Notes under the pieces: model-generated
What the model was told of the DNA's origin: nothing
What the model saw: the letters and a program-made list of their open reading frames with translations, nothing else
Databases searched by the model: none
Position numbers and translations under genes: made by a program
Assembly (NCBI GenBank): GCA_027382625.1
Contig: JAJKFJ010011927.1
Coordinates: forward strand, 1-12,654
Length of the DNA: 12,654 bases
DNA from: Tetmemena sp. SeJ-2015
Lineage: Eukaryota; Ciliophora; Spirotrichea; Sporadotrichida; Oxytrichidae
Reading direction: 5' to 3'
In this document: positions 1 through 8,156 of the stretch, piece after piece
How positions within the stretch are numbered: the stretch's first letter is position 1
Layout of the letters: each line of letters begins with the position of its first letter

Positions 1-1017
1 AATCCTTTAAAGTAAATCTATATAGTTCGATGCATTTTTAAAAATAAAATATTAATATTAAAATTGAAGTTTGCCTGTCTTGAAAATTTAAAAGCCTATG
101 TATATTTTTGAAGTGAATGACCATGCCATAATCTTAGTTCTGATTTTTTTTAAATGTCAAAAGCAGAAATTATTAAAAATTTATGGAATTATTTATTTGT
201 CATAATTTATCATTTAAAGAGTATAAGACTAAAATTTAATCTCTGATAAATATTTTTTTATCCTGAATCAAACTTATTCCAAGATGGCCAAATTTAAAGT
301 ATCGCATATAATTTGACCTAATAAAATATTTGTCTTAAACTTAGAGAATTTTATTTTTTAATTTGATTTATTTTCTATAATTTTCATTTAGATTAGACAA
401 TTCTTATGTATTTTTATTTCTCTTTAAAGCAGAATTGAAATGTTTTAGACTGAAGTTAAGCTCAAATATATTGAAAAATTTAATTTTTATTTTGCCTTTA
501 TATTTATAAATTTTACCTTAATACTAATTTCGATATCATTTTTTAATTATATTTTTAAAATTAAATAGTCTTTAATTATTTATAAATAAATTAGAAAGTA
601 AAGAATATAATTTATAAATAATGTCTTGTTTTTTAAGATAAAGTTTAACAAAATATTAATATTTTCAAAATGAAAAGGAGTTCTAAAATTCTCAAAAACT
701 TGTTTTAAACATAAGAGTAAGTGAGGGTTCTTTAAACTGAAAAAGATCATCATAAAAATATTATTTTTTTTAAGAAGGAGTATTAATTAAAATTATGCAT
801 TTTTGAAATGTATTATTAAAACGTTTATATTGAATTTTACATATATTTGTTTAATTTATTAAATTTATGATTTACTTAAAATCAGTCCTTTATTTAATCT
901 CTATTTTTACTCTTTATAAAAAAATAAAATTTTATAACATCAATTTAATAAAAATTATTTTTATTCTTTCTTAATAGAGAGCAAAAATGAAAAGTATAAT
1001 TTAAGTTAAAACTTTAT
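1..1017. other. AT-rich stretch with no recognised gene
   Basis: This stretch is very AT-rich and carries frequent stops in every frame under the standard code. I see no conserved protein motif, no RNA gene and no strong repeat. A short phrase near 670 (TGAAAAGGAGTTC) resembles one near 2649 and one near 11580, but it is too short to call a repeat family. It is best described as intergenic or germline-limited spacer. Confidence 0.6.
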
Positions 1018-1048
1018 TTATAGGATGAATATGAATAGATGATAGAGG
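1018..1048 (+). repeat. Inverted arm of unit A, 3' side of its gene
   Basis: Begins TTATAGGATGAATATGAAT and continues through AGATGATAGAGG. It is the inverted partner of 1596-1626 (28/31). It agrees with 9403-9432 at 26/30, which ties units A and G together. The 3' arm of unit C (4100-4129, read inward) follows the same pattern, sharing TTAT, GG, AATA, TAG and TGAT. Confidence 0.8.
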
Positions 1049-1138
1049 GTAAGCAAAACCTTATGAAGATAGAGAACAGGAGAAAAGTGATATATTAAAT
1101 TAGAGATAGAAGCATTATTTTTTTAAATTAATGAGGGA

Positions 1139-1502
1139 GTCAGCTCCAGATAAAGAACATCTATAGTTTCCATTTATTAGTCCATCAGTATCGTTTAAAG
1201 TTTTAGTGTTTTTGCTCTGAGTAATTTTTTTAGTAGGGTGAGACTCCTTTGGATGTGGAAATCAGAGAAGGTTCTTCTTGTCATTGTTGAAGATCTTGGA
1301 TGTTGTTCAAAAGCAGGCAAGTGTAAGCATACTTTAATATTTCTTTGAGTTTGCCTGCGAAGATGAGTCTCTGTTGATCGGGAGGTATACCCTCGTTACT
1401 CTAGGTGCTTGCCCCCTCAGTTTTTCAAGTATTAGAGGTTGAGCTTTTTGTTGTAGATGTAGTAATGGTTGTAGTAGTAGATGCAGTTATGCAGGTAGAC
1501 AT
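1139..1502 (-). pseudogene. Decayed ubiquitin-like gene, perhaps with a ribosomal-protein tail
   Basis: Ubiquitin is the 76-residue eukaryotic protein modifier. Read from an ATG at 1502, residues 37-51 are EGIPPDQQRLIFAGK, identical to ubiquitin 34-48 and coded by 1394-1350. Upstream, the same frame gives SNT..KTEGASTQSN, which aligns with ubiquitin SDTIENVKAKIQDK. The TAG at 1401-1403 falls on Gln31, and a TGA falls near Ile30. The N-terminal third is Ser/Thr-rich and poorly conserved. After Lys48 about 60 bases intervene. A different frame then gives RRTFSDFHIQRSLTL (1234-1281), matching ubiquitin 53-67 apart from indels. The downstream phrase DTDGLIN..YRCSLSGADSLI weakly recalls the zinc region of eS31 (RPS27A), so the ancestor may have been a ubiquitin-eS31 fusion. 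Frame breaks and the lost C-terminal RGG make it a pseudogene, unless the insert is removed as an intron or IES. Confidence 0.8.
1313..1358. repeat. Inverted repeat at the break in the ubiquitin copy
   Basis: GCAGGCAA at 1313-1320 is the exact inverse of TTGCCTGC at 1351-1358, with a 30-bp spacer. One arm lies inside the Ala-Gly-Lys codons of the conserved IFAGK motif. The other lies inside the non-ubiquitin insert that follows Lys48. It could be a folded-back duplication or chance. Confidence 0.6.
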
Positions 1503-1595
1503 TTAAATAAAAAAAAAACTCTATATTTAAAGAGTAATATAATATTAATCACAAAACGAGGAGACAAACTCAATCTATTTCTAACTTAAACCAAT

Positions 1596-1626
1596 CCTCG
1601 ATCATGAATTCATATTCATCCTATAA
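1596..1626 (-). repeat. Inverted arm of unit A, 5' side of its gene
   Basis: Read on the minus strand it begins TTATAGGATGAATATGAAT and continues through ATGATCGAGGATTGG. The arm starts 124 bp before the ATG of the ubiquitin copy. The inner phrase ATCGAGGATTG parallels ATCAGTGATTG at the same place in the 5' arm of unit C, so arms of different units look homologous. Confidence 0.75.
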
Positions 1627-1793
1627 TAAATTATATATGATTAGAAAAATACTTAATTTTAACTAGAATACATATGTTAGTTGAATTGTAAATATAATTT
1701 AATCTTTAGAGATGTAAATAGATTATGGTTAAGGAAATTTCAAAAATATAAGCTGGTTAATATAAACACAAAGTCTAATACATATTGAGTAAA

Positions 1794-2225
1794 ATGCCCC
1801 TAAAATATCGAATAAATTTCTCAGAGCTCAAGTCAAGCTGTGGTTATTCTGTGTCAACTCAAATCATGCTAACCGTGGCTAGGTTGCTGCCACTCGCAAA
1901 GATTCAGAAAAAAGGCTTTTATCTCTGTTCTAAACTTCCCTTCTCGATCACTCTCTTCTCTCGCTCTTTCTCAAAAACTAGGGAACATATCAGCTGCAAA
2001 GAGCAATACTGGAGAGTGGGCTCTCTGCTTTTTCAATAACCGAATTCTTTTCATTTAAGGCTCTGTCGACATATCACTATCGAAAATAACAAGCATGTTC
2101 TTAGTCAAGTTTAGTATTTAGTAATCTCTTAGTAGTTTAATAAGCATGGTAGGCTATACTTAAAAATACTTTAAATATATCCTTTTTTATTAATTTAAAC
2201 TGAGGAATAAAAAATAATTATTTGA
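1794..2225 (+). CDS. Candidate ORF in GC-richer island B, product unknown
   Basis: I do not recognise this protein. From the ATG at 1794 the frame runs 81 codons with no stop of any kind, then reads through TAA at 2037 to a TGA at 2223 if UAR is Gln, giving about 143 residues. The protein is basic and rich in Ser and Leu (for example YSVSTQIMLTVARLLPLAKI), with no motif I can name. Against it, the plus strand is strongly pyrimidine-rich around 1935-1975, while coding strands are usually purine-rich, and a minus-strand frame near 2090-1970 also looks protein-like (STEPQMKRIRLLKKQRAHSP). The island could therefore be a gene in either orientation or a decayed one. No unit arms were found around it. 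Confidence 0.28.
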
Positions 2226-3458
2226 GATGAGCCTTAGAAGTTTCTTTATTTAAAATTAAATTAAATATTTTGGAAGTTTGAATCTTCTTACAATAATATT
2301 TTGGGTTAGATATTTTTATAATAAATCCCCTCTGCTTTTAATTTTTTTCACTTGTTTTACCTTACAGTTATTTGGCTGATAGATGATGAAGCTTTGTTTT
2401 TAATTATATTTGTAGGAAACAAGAAATCATTAGATGAAATATTTTAAACTCTTTTAAAAAATTAATGCTCTCTATTTATCTTTATTTTTTCACTTTAATA
2501 AATTATTTTTATCTTATAAAAAATTATTAAGGTCTCTTCTAATTCTCAATTTAATATTTATGTTTTTTAAATAAAAAATTAAATTCCTCTTGACGGCATT
2601 CCTTGTGTGGAAAATATTTCTGAAATCCTAATATTTAAAATTAAAAAATGAAAGGAGTTCAGAAATATTTATTTAGATATTAGTTTTTATATATGTATTA
2701 GATCTGAATATTTTTAATTTATCAAACTAAATTTAAATTAGCTATAAAATATTAAGTTCTCTATAAAACTCTAGAGAATATCCATTTTGTGGTAAATATT
2801 TAATATTATTATCTTCATAATTTAAATATTACTTCCATATTTATTTTATTATTAATTTTATAAAGAAAAAAGGTTGTGCGTTAGAATATACATTTTATGA
2901 TTTTTTTTCCCTTCCTTTTAAGTATAAAATTAGCTAAATAATAGAAAATTGAGCGTGTTTATAACTTAGATTTGTCTTGAGGATGATAATTAAGAATTCA
3001 GATTATATTTTAATTCATAAATAAATTATGGATATTAACTTATAATTTTATTTTAGAAAAAATGGAATATCTGTTTATTTAAGATGAAAATTTTTAAGAC
3101 CGCTATTTTTATCTCATTATCAGCTGAAATACATATAAACATAATAATTTAAAAATAACTAAATTTAAAAAGACTTCTACATGTTTTTAGATCAGTATTT
3201 TAGGAAATATTCATTCAACGATATTAGGAAAACTAAGATTGAAAAGTTTTGAATTTAATTTATAATTAATTTATATTGAAATATTCTTATTAAATATTTC
3301 AGAATTTGTTATCTAAAATCAAAAATTTCCAAACTAGGAATATAATTAAAAACTAAATTAATGCTTAAATTTCATTTTAAATAGTTATTGAGAAAGTTAG
3401 AATATTTAATTTAAAAATATTTATAAATATTAATATGTGACAATAAATCTTCTCGGTA
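2226..3458. other. AT-rich stretch; only a long hairpin stands out
   Basis: Apart from the inverted repeat at 2612-2670, I find no coding texture, RNA gene or repeat here. Composition is strongly A+T with frequent TAA in all frames. Confidence 0.55.
2612..2670. repeat. Long hairpin with 18-bp arms and a 23-nt loop
   Basis: The arms are AAATATTTCTGAAATCCT (2612-2629) and AGGAGTTCAGAAATATTT (2653-2670). They pair at 17 of 18 positions around an AT-rich loop. The small GC-richer patch just before it (2588-2612) is not coding in any obvious way. It could be the remnant of a small palindromic element or a structured RNA. Confidence 0.7.
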
Positions 3459-3495
3459 TTATAGGTCAAATACAATAAGGTAATCAGTGATTGAT
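3459..3495 (+). repeat. 5' arm of unit C
   Basis: Starts TTATAGGT and ends with ATCAGTGATTGAT. It is 31/37 identical to 5132-5168 and sits 128 bp before the candidate start codon, almost exactly as in unit D (127 bp). It could be a terminal repeat, a chromosome-end signal or an upstream promoter element. Confidence 0.75.
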
Positions 3496-3586
3496 AGTTA
3501 TTTAAATACAAATTTTTCCTAACCTTAGTCAACTGCTGTATAATATCTCAATCTAGATTATAATTTCATTTATAAAAATAATAAAC

Positions 3587-3974
3587 ATGAACAAAATAAC
3601 AATTATGAAGGAACTGTGGATAAAAGCTCACTATAGAAGCTAGAACGATTCCGATAGCAAGCCGAAGTAAGTAAACCTTTATTATTTGACAATAATGATG
3701 ATGATTACTTTTGAGTTTAGCTTATATTTAACTCTTGCTATAACGTTTTTATAGGCGAAACTTTAGACTTTAAAAACGAGGATTAGCAGCCCAAGACTCC
3801 TTGGAGAGCTTCATGATTACAGTTTCTGTATATGATTCATAATGGCATGACTGTATACTGAGGAAAAGTTATCTTCAAAGCAGAGATAGGGGTTAGTCTT
3901 CTAGAGATACTATCAATTTACTTATTCAATAAATGTAGGGTTTGAATGGCAAGAAGGATCTACAAAAACAATGA
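3587..3974 (+). CDS. Candidate two-exon gene under UAR=Gln, product unknown
   Basis: I do not recognise the product. Exon 1 (3587-3666) starts at an ATG 128 bp inside the unit arm. Exon 2 (3755-3974) ends at TGA. Splicing 3667-3754 keeps the frame and gives 99 residues, including AAQDSLESFMITVSVYDSQW and SSRDTINLLIQQMQGLNGK. Six TAA/TAG codons are read as Gln. The protein is hydrophilic, with no signal peptide or membrane segment. The same frame stays protein-like beyond the TGA to about 4080, so the true end may differ. Support is modest: a 100-codon stretch without TGA is not rare by chance, and the UAR frequency is close to random. The intron borders and the position within the unit are the best arguments. 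Confidence 0.38.
3667..3754 (+). other. Candidate 88-bp intron in the unit C gene
   Basis: Begins GTAAGTAAACC and ends TTTTTATAG, both canonical. It is more AT-rich than the exons and contains an in-frame TGA. Its removal joins codon phase 2 to give AAG at the junction. A related GTAAACC occurs at 5345 in unit D, 86 bp from that unit's ATG (84 bp here). Confidence 0.4.
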
Positions 3975-4099
3975 GAAATAGAAGAGCAGAGTAATAAAAA
4001 TTAAGTCTCTAATAAGACTCAGTACGATAAAAATGTGCATTTAAAATAAGAGTCAGCTCGAATAATGCTTTAAAATTGTATAGATATGAATTATATTTA

Positions 4100-4129
4100 C
4101 ATAATCACCTAATTGTATTTTACCCATAA
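4100..4129 (-). repeat. 3' arm of unit C
   Basis: Read on the minus strand it starts TTATGGGTAAAATACAATTA and ends GGTGATTATG. It matches unit D's 3' arm at 22/30 and follows the same pattern as the 3' arms of units A and G. Confidence 0.65.
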
Positions 4130-5131
4130 TTACTTCTGTTTCCTTGAAAAAGGTAAATTGAATATTAAATTTGTATTGAAAATCATTAATTATTTGATAT
4201 GTTTAAAATTTTAAAAGTATTATATCATTTTGACCAAATGGGCATTACGCATTATATTACCTTTAAAAGTATGAAGCAATCTATCTCTAAATTTAATTAT
4301 TCTTTTTAGCTTGAGTTTCAATAGTAAGATGGTACTTGTTAAAATTATTATAACTTACATTATAGAAATAAATTATGATTTTAAAAAGCTTATTTTATTT
4401 AAGTGAGTCTTAAATATAATTTCAGTCCTATTAAATAAAACTAAATATTATATTTGACAAAAGTATTTCATTCAAGTTAAATCCTCATGAGAAATAAAAT
4501 TCTTTAAATTTAAATTTTGAATAGTGCAAAAATCTGAAGTCTTAATTCTGAATTTTGATTCTCAGTGTTTTAAATATGCCGAATATATTGTAATTTTTCT
4601 CTAATTTAAAAAAAAGAATAAGTATTAAAGATTCTTCAAAGAAGCTAGGAAATCAAAATGCTTAGAATTTATAAACTAGAAATGCTCTATTTCTTGATTT
4701 TAATTTATTCATATTTTATATTAGACAGAACAAAAATTAAAATTAAAAAGTATATTATTTCATGACAAATAATTAAGTTCATTAATTATCTTATTGCTTA
4801 TAATAATTTAAATTTATGATAATGGATTTAAATTGAGAGTAAAATTGTTTTAATAAAATGATACTAGATAGATAAAATTGAAAAATTAATATTATTTATT
4901 TCATTAGAACTTATTTAAAGAAGCAACAAAATATAAGTATTTTTATAATTAAGGAATAAAGAGAAATAATATTCCCAGATTTTTAATAAGAAATAAGCAT
5001 TATAAAAAAATTAATAAATTTTCTCATTTTTAATATTAATCGATTATAATATATCGCCAGATTTATACTGATGATATGTATTGGAAATAAAATTTCATTT
5101 TATAAAAATGAGGTTAGAATAAATAATTAAA
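4130..5131. other. AT-rich spacer between units C and D
   Basis: Strongly A+T with frequent TAA in all frames. I see no conserved motif, RNA gene or repeat longer than simple AT runs. AAATTTCATTTTA occurs here near 5090 and also near 3368 before unit C, but at different distances from the arms, so it may be chance. Confidence 0.55.
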
Positions 5132-5168
5132 TTATAGGTAGAATATAATTAGGTTATCAGTGATTAAT
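5132..5168 (+). repeat. 5' arm of unit D
   Basis: TTATAGGT, then AATATAATTAGGT, then ATCAGTGATTAAT. Paired by position with the unit C arm at 3459-3495, with six mismatches and no gaps. Confidence 0.75.
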
Positions 5169-5258
5169 ATTCTTTAAAATACTTAAATTAACAGATGAGA
5201 ACTAAAAAAATATAGTTAAAGAATTAAGAAAATATTCTCATTTATTAAAATAAACAAA

Positions 5259-5342
5259 ATGAGTGTCGAAACCTAAACGAGAATAATAATAAGCATGCAG
5301 CCACAATTTTCTTTAAATATCATTGAAGAAGAAAACTCATGA
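5259..5342 (+). CDS. Candidate short first exon or small ORF in unit D
   Basis: From the ATG at 5259 the frame gives 27 residues (beginning MSVETQTRIII and ending IIEEENS) to a TGA at 5340, with one TAA read as Gln. The ATG sits where the unit C start codon sits relative to its arm. A GTAAACC follows the TGA. An overlapping frame without TGA runs from 5263 to about 5550 and reads in a protein-like way (THESKPCSFFSDLLFGLSPN). Which frame, if any, is real cannot be settled. A short ATG ORF in AT-rich DNA is easily chance. Confidence 0.22.
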
Positions 5343-5437
5343 AAGTAAACCTTGTAGCTTTTTCTCGGATTTATTGTTTGGATTAAGCCCTAATTCTCAT
5401 AAACGAACTATTTACATGCACTGGAGCAAATTGACTA

Positions 5438-5461
5438 GTATTTAAGCAGGTATTTAAGCAG
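5438..5461 (+). repeat. Perfect 12-bp tandem duplication
   Basis: GTATTTAAGCAG occurs twice head-to-tail (5438-5449 and 5450-5461). As 12 is a multiple of three, it would duplicate four residues without shifting a frame, which is compatible with either coding or neutral sequence. Confidence 0.9.
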
Positions 5462-5749
5462 TAGAAAAGTTATCTCTCTTATTTAGTTCAATATTTGAGT
5501 TATTGGTAACTAGTTATATAACTTTAAGTTTCTCTATTTCACTTTGAGCATGCTCATTTCTTGGCCATTTTGATAAATGACTTTACCTAATTTTTTTGTA
5601 TGGTTAAGAATATATATCTTCCTTTTGCAAATAGTTAGTGAAAGCAAAAATTTTGGAATTAGATTTCTCAAAAAGTATCAGTGTTTGAATACTTATCTTA
5701 AGTTCCAGATGCTGAAGCTGTGCATCACTTTAAAAACCCATTTTCATTA

Positions 5750-5779
5750 CATAATCAGTTAATTTCATTTTTATCATAT
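5750..5779 (-). repeat. 3' arm of unit D
   Basis: On the plus strand CATAATCAGTTAATTTCATT leads into the outer end. Compared with 4100-4129, 22 of 30 positions agree, including the inner TGATTATG (minus-strand reading) and AAAAT. Confidence 0.55.
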
Positions 5780-5841
5780 ACATTTTCTAATTAAATAACT
5801 TTTTATTTCGAATGTTTTTAATGCGATCACCTATTTCAAAT

Positions 5842-5856
5842 TCCTTAAATTATTAA
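5842..5856 (+). repeat. Direct repeat copy 1 flanking unit E
   Basis: TCCTTAAATTATTAA is repeated exactly at 6495-6509, 653 bp downstream. Similar bases extend on both sides (TTTCAA before, AGAAA after), making an imperfect direct repeat of about 30 bp. It could be a duplicated insertion site or a recombination or pointer-like pair. Confidence 0.65.
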
Positions 5857-5990
5857 AAAAGAAAGATAAAATCTAAGGCCCGTAATATGGAACCAAAGTC
5901 TGCTAAGATAATGTTAGGCGGCTAATCCTCAATTCCTTAGTTACATTGCATATCCCCTAGAACCGATCTATTTTTTTAATCCGTCTGTGA

Positions 5991-6404
5991 AGAGCGAAGA
6001 GTGTTTAATTGAAGAATGAATGGGTTAAAGTGAGTTTTGAAGCCGTTATAGAAGAACACTACTCCCTCAAGTTAGATCTCCTTTCTACTGAGGAGAAGAT
6101 AAAGGGGTATGTAGTATTGTAAAGATTTAACGTCTCTTATGGAGATAGTATTTTGGGCTGGACCACTTGTATTATTACACTATGTCTTCTAAAGATATCA
6201 CCTAACATTGTGGAAAATCTTTAGCATACCAGTAGGTTACTTTTCAGCTTATAATTTAACCTGCTACAACAGAAGAATTTAAATGCTTTGTAATATCCAC
6301 TCAGAGTTATGAGCATATAGAAATTGCGAACGAGGGGTGTTAGTATGAAAGAGTTCGCCAGATTTCTCCATCTTAATGGAGATGGATTGTCCCATTATTT
6401 TTGA
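5991..6404 (+). CDS. Candidate coding segment of unit E under UAR=Gln, product unknown
   Basis: I do not recognise the product. The frame is open for 137 codons between TGA at 5988 and TGA at 6402, with six TAA/TAG read as Gln. There is no ATG near the start, so the 5' end would have to come from another exon or segment. ATG 5887 opens a different, shorter frame (MEPKSAKIMLGG). The first 50 codons are purine-rich with many first-position G, giving NEWVKVSFEAVIEEHYSLKL and LLSTEEKIKGYVVL. The competing plus frames there carry two to three TGAs each. A hydrophobic stretch (ILGWTTCIITLCLL) could be a membrane segment. The second half has a less coding-like texture. Chance openness over this length is not negligible. 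Confidence 0.38.
6366..6381. repeat. Short perfect hairpin near the unit E stop
   Basis: CTCCAT, loop CTTA, ATGGAG. A six-bp perfect stem, 20 bp before a second, stronger hairpin at 6403. Confidence 0.6.
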
Positions 6405-6423
6405 CATCATGAGGTATGATGTC
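6403..6423. repeat. Perfect 8-bp hairpin overlapping the unit E stop codon
   Basis: GACATCAT, loop GAGGT, ATGATGTC. The stem begins within the TGA at 6402-6404 that closes the candidate reading frame. It could be a 3'-end RNA structure or a relic palindrome. Confidence 0.65.
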
Positions 6424-6494
6424 AGAAGTGGTCATTCTAGTTAAGACCTTGTTAAATTATAGTTTTGCATAATTGCTCCTTAATTTAGTTTCAA

Positions 6495-6509
6495 TCCTTA
6501 AATTATTAA
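6495..6509 (+). repeat. Direct repeat copy 2 flanking unit E
   Basis: Second exact copy of TCCTTAAATTATTAA (first at 5842). It overlaps the outer end of the unit E right arm. Confidence 0.65.
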
Positions 6510-7118
6510 TTAGAAATGACAAATTTTGAATAATTATCTATTTTTTTATAAATAGTAATCTGATCAAATTATCATTATAGAGAGACAATATTTCTTTGTA
6601 GGTAAAAAGGGTATATAACTCACATGAACTTAAATACAACTTCATTATATCTTAATTTTACACAAAATATCATCAGCAAGCAGAAATCACATTTATGAGG
6701 AAGATACAAATTTTTGATATTTCAAGAGTTGATAAATTTTATATAGAGCGAAATTTTGTTTAAAGATATTTGCTGACATTAAATATTTTAAATTGCATTA
6801 TTTAAAATCGTTTATCAATATTAAAAAATAAGCCTTTTTTAAGAAAATATTTAAATTAAATTTATTTATTCTTTCTTTTTTTTCTCACAATTATCTTTGA
6901 ATTTTATGTTAGTATTATTTATTGACCCGATATCTGTTTTTAAGCAATAATTGATACAAATTAGTCCTATATTAATTTTAAGTAGATAAAAAATTAATAT
7001 ATATATTTTTCTCGTTTATTTAATTTTACTAAAAATTAAGATGTTTTAAGGTAAAATATATTTTCTGATTGTATTTTATTGTATTACAAGTGAGGATTAT
7101 AAGTTTACACAAATAAAA

Positions 7119-7136
7119 AGAGAGAGAGAGAGAGAG
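7119..7136 (+). repeat. (AG)9 microsatellite
   Basis: Nine uninterrupted AG units followed by TG. This is the only dinucleotide tract of this kind in the window. Its 3' edge runs into GTAAGT, which is probably coincidental. Confidence 0.95.
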
Positions 7137-8144
7137 TGTAAGTAATTAAAATGTCATTTCTGCCATTCTAGGATTCAGGATATATAAGAAAATAAAAAAC
7201 AATGTATCTAATTTATTTGTAAGTGAATCTTATTCCAATTTAGACTTTTGTTTTTTTTGTTAATTGAAATTTAAGCTTTGAATTAGCATTTTAAATATTT
7301 TTCGATATCTTAAAGAATTATTTTGACAAATCTCTCCAGAATATGTTAGTTACCATTAATTACAGAATTTAATTCTAAGGACAAAATAACTTCAAATTTT
7401 GAAAAGTAGACAAGTATTTAAGCGATATTCTAAATTACAAAGAATAACCTTGAGAAAATAATTATCATGGTCTTATTACTTACATGAAAAAAGGAAATTC
7501 AATTCTAATTACAAAAAAGGAGGATCTTTATTTATAATTACATGAATTACAATATAATCCAATTTCTTTCATAAAGAAAGACATAACTTAATATATAATT
7601 AATACAAGGAGACTTTATTTTAAAATACCAACATTTATTATTTTGCTATTACTAAATAAATAAAGTTAATGATTAGGAAATAATGATTAATAAGATAAAT
7701 TAATTTAAAAATTAATATTTAAAAAATCTCCTTTTAAAGAAGAAAAGTTTTCTCAAATATAAAATTAAATTATGATAATTTCTTTTTAATTAGGTTAGTA
7801 AATTATAAGCAGTATCAGAATAAATTTCTACAAATTTATGAAATTACTACAAAATAAAGGCGAGGTAAAATTTATAATGAAATATAATTCGGGTTTGATT
7901 TAGCTATTTATAAGAATTAAAATAATTATTTACATAAAATTTTTAAGAACTTGATGAGATTATGAAGAGTAGGGAAACATACTCTGTATTTAAGTGATTG
8001 TACCATCATTCGTGGATTTGTAATTGTAAATTGAATTAAAAGAGAGAAATCATAAACGAAAGTAAATATTTTATATTTCGTGAAAATTTATTTTTGTTGT
8101 TTAATGGAGTTCAATTCATAATTAAATAAAAATAATTTTCTTCG

Positions 8145-8156
8145 CACTTATAAGTG
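8145..8156. repeat. Perfect 12-bp palindrome
   Basis: CACTTATAAGTG reads identically on both strands, at the edge of a slightly GC-richer patch. It could be a protein-binding site, but with no neighbouring gene it is only a sequence observation. Confidence 0.7.

Larger units (their letters stand above)
1018..1626 (-). mobile_element. Unit A: 609-bp TIR-bounded unit carrying a ubiquitin-like gene remnant
   Basis: The unit is bounded by inverted arms at 1018-1048 and 1596-1626. Read inward, both begin with the same 19 bases, TTATAGGATGAATATGAAT, and 28 of the first 31 bases agree. A ubiquitin-like pseudogene lies between them on the minus strand, with its ATG 124 bp inside the right-hand (5') arm. 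The arms match the left arm of unit G at 26 of 30 positions without gaps and are more distantly related to the arms of units C and D. No transposase is present. The unit is therefore either a non-autonomous TIR element with a gene remnant, or a gene-sized chromosome precursor whose ends carry a shared processing signal. 'Mobile element' is a label of convenience. Confidence 0.6.
3459..4129 (+). mobile_element. Unit C: 671-bp TIR-bounded unit with a candidate gene
   Basis: The left arm (3459-3495) and right arm (4100-4129, inverted) agree at about 20 of 23 outer positions (TTATRGGT..AAATACAAT.AGG). The right arm then lacks a 7-bp segment and resumes with TGATT. The left arm matches unit D's left arm at 31/37 and the right arm matches unit D's at 22/30. 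The interior is visibly less AT-rich than both flanks and shares no convincing sequence with the ubiquitin units, so the ends are conserved while the contents differ. Confidence 0.6.
5132..5779 (+). mobile_element. Unit D: 648-bp TIR-bounded unit, contents unclear
   Basis: The left arm (5132-5168) is 31/37 identical to that of unit C. The right arm (5750-5779, inverted) is 22/30 identical to unit C's right arm and carries the same 7-bp deletion relative to the left arm. Within the unit the left and right arms are themselves strongly diverged. The GC-richer core lies at about 5258-5480. Spacing features also match unit C: ATG 127 bp inside, GTAAACC 86 bp later, and a shared GAAAAGTTATCT phrase (3863 and 5464) 83-84 bp after a GGATTA. 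Confidence 0.5.
5850..6505 (+). mobile_element. Unit E: probable member of the same family (approximate ends)
   Basis: The right arm begins near 6468 with GCATAATTGCTCCTTAATTT, which aligns with the 3' arms of C and D (CATAAT..CCTAATT). The left arm near 5870-5890 (ATCTAAGGCCCGTAATATGG) resembles the inverted right arm (AATTAAGG..CAATTATGC) with gaps. The unit is also flanked by a direct repeat, TCCTTAAATTATTAA, at 5842-5856 and 6495-6509. The 5880-6450 core is the least AT-rich stretch between units D and G. Size and layout match the other units, but the arms are worn. Confidence 0.42.

Noticed and set aside
5577..5762. 61-codon plus-strand ORF in the 3' half of unit D
   Set aside because: It lies in the AT-rich part after the GC-richer core, has a low-complexity hydrophobic composition and runs into the unit arm. 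It is most likely chance.
3760..6410. UGA read as Trp, which would make units C and E continuously open
   Set aside because: If all three stop codons are sense, every frame is open and the argument has no power. In each island one frame exists that needs no UGA readthrough over its main part.
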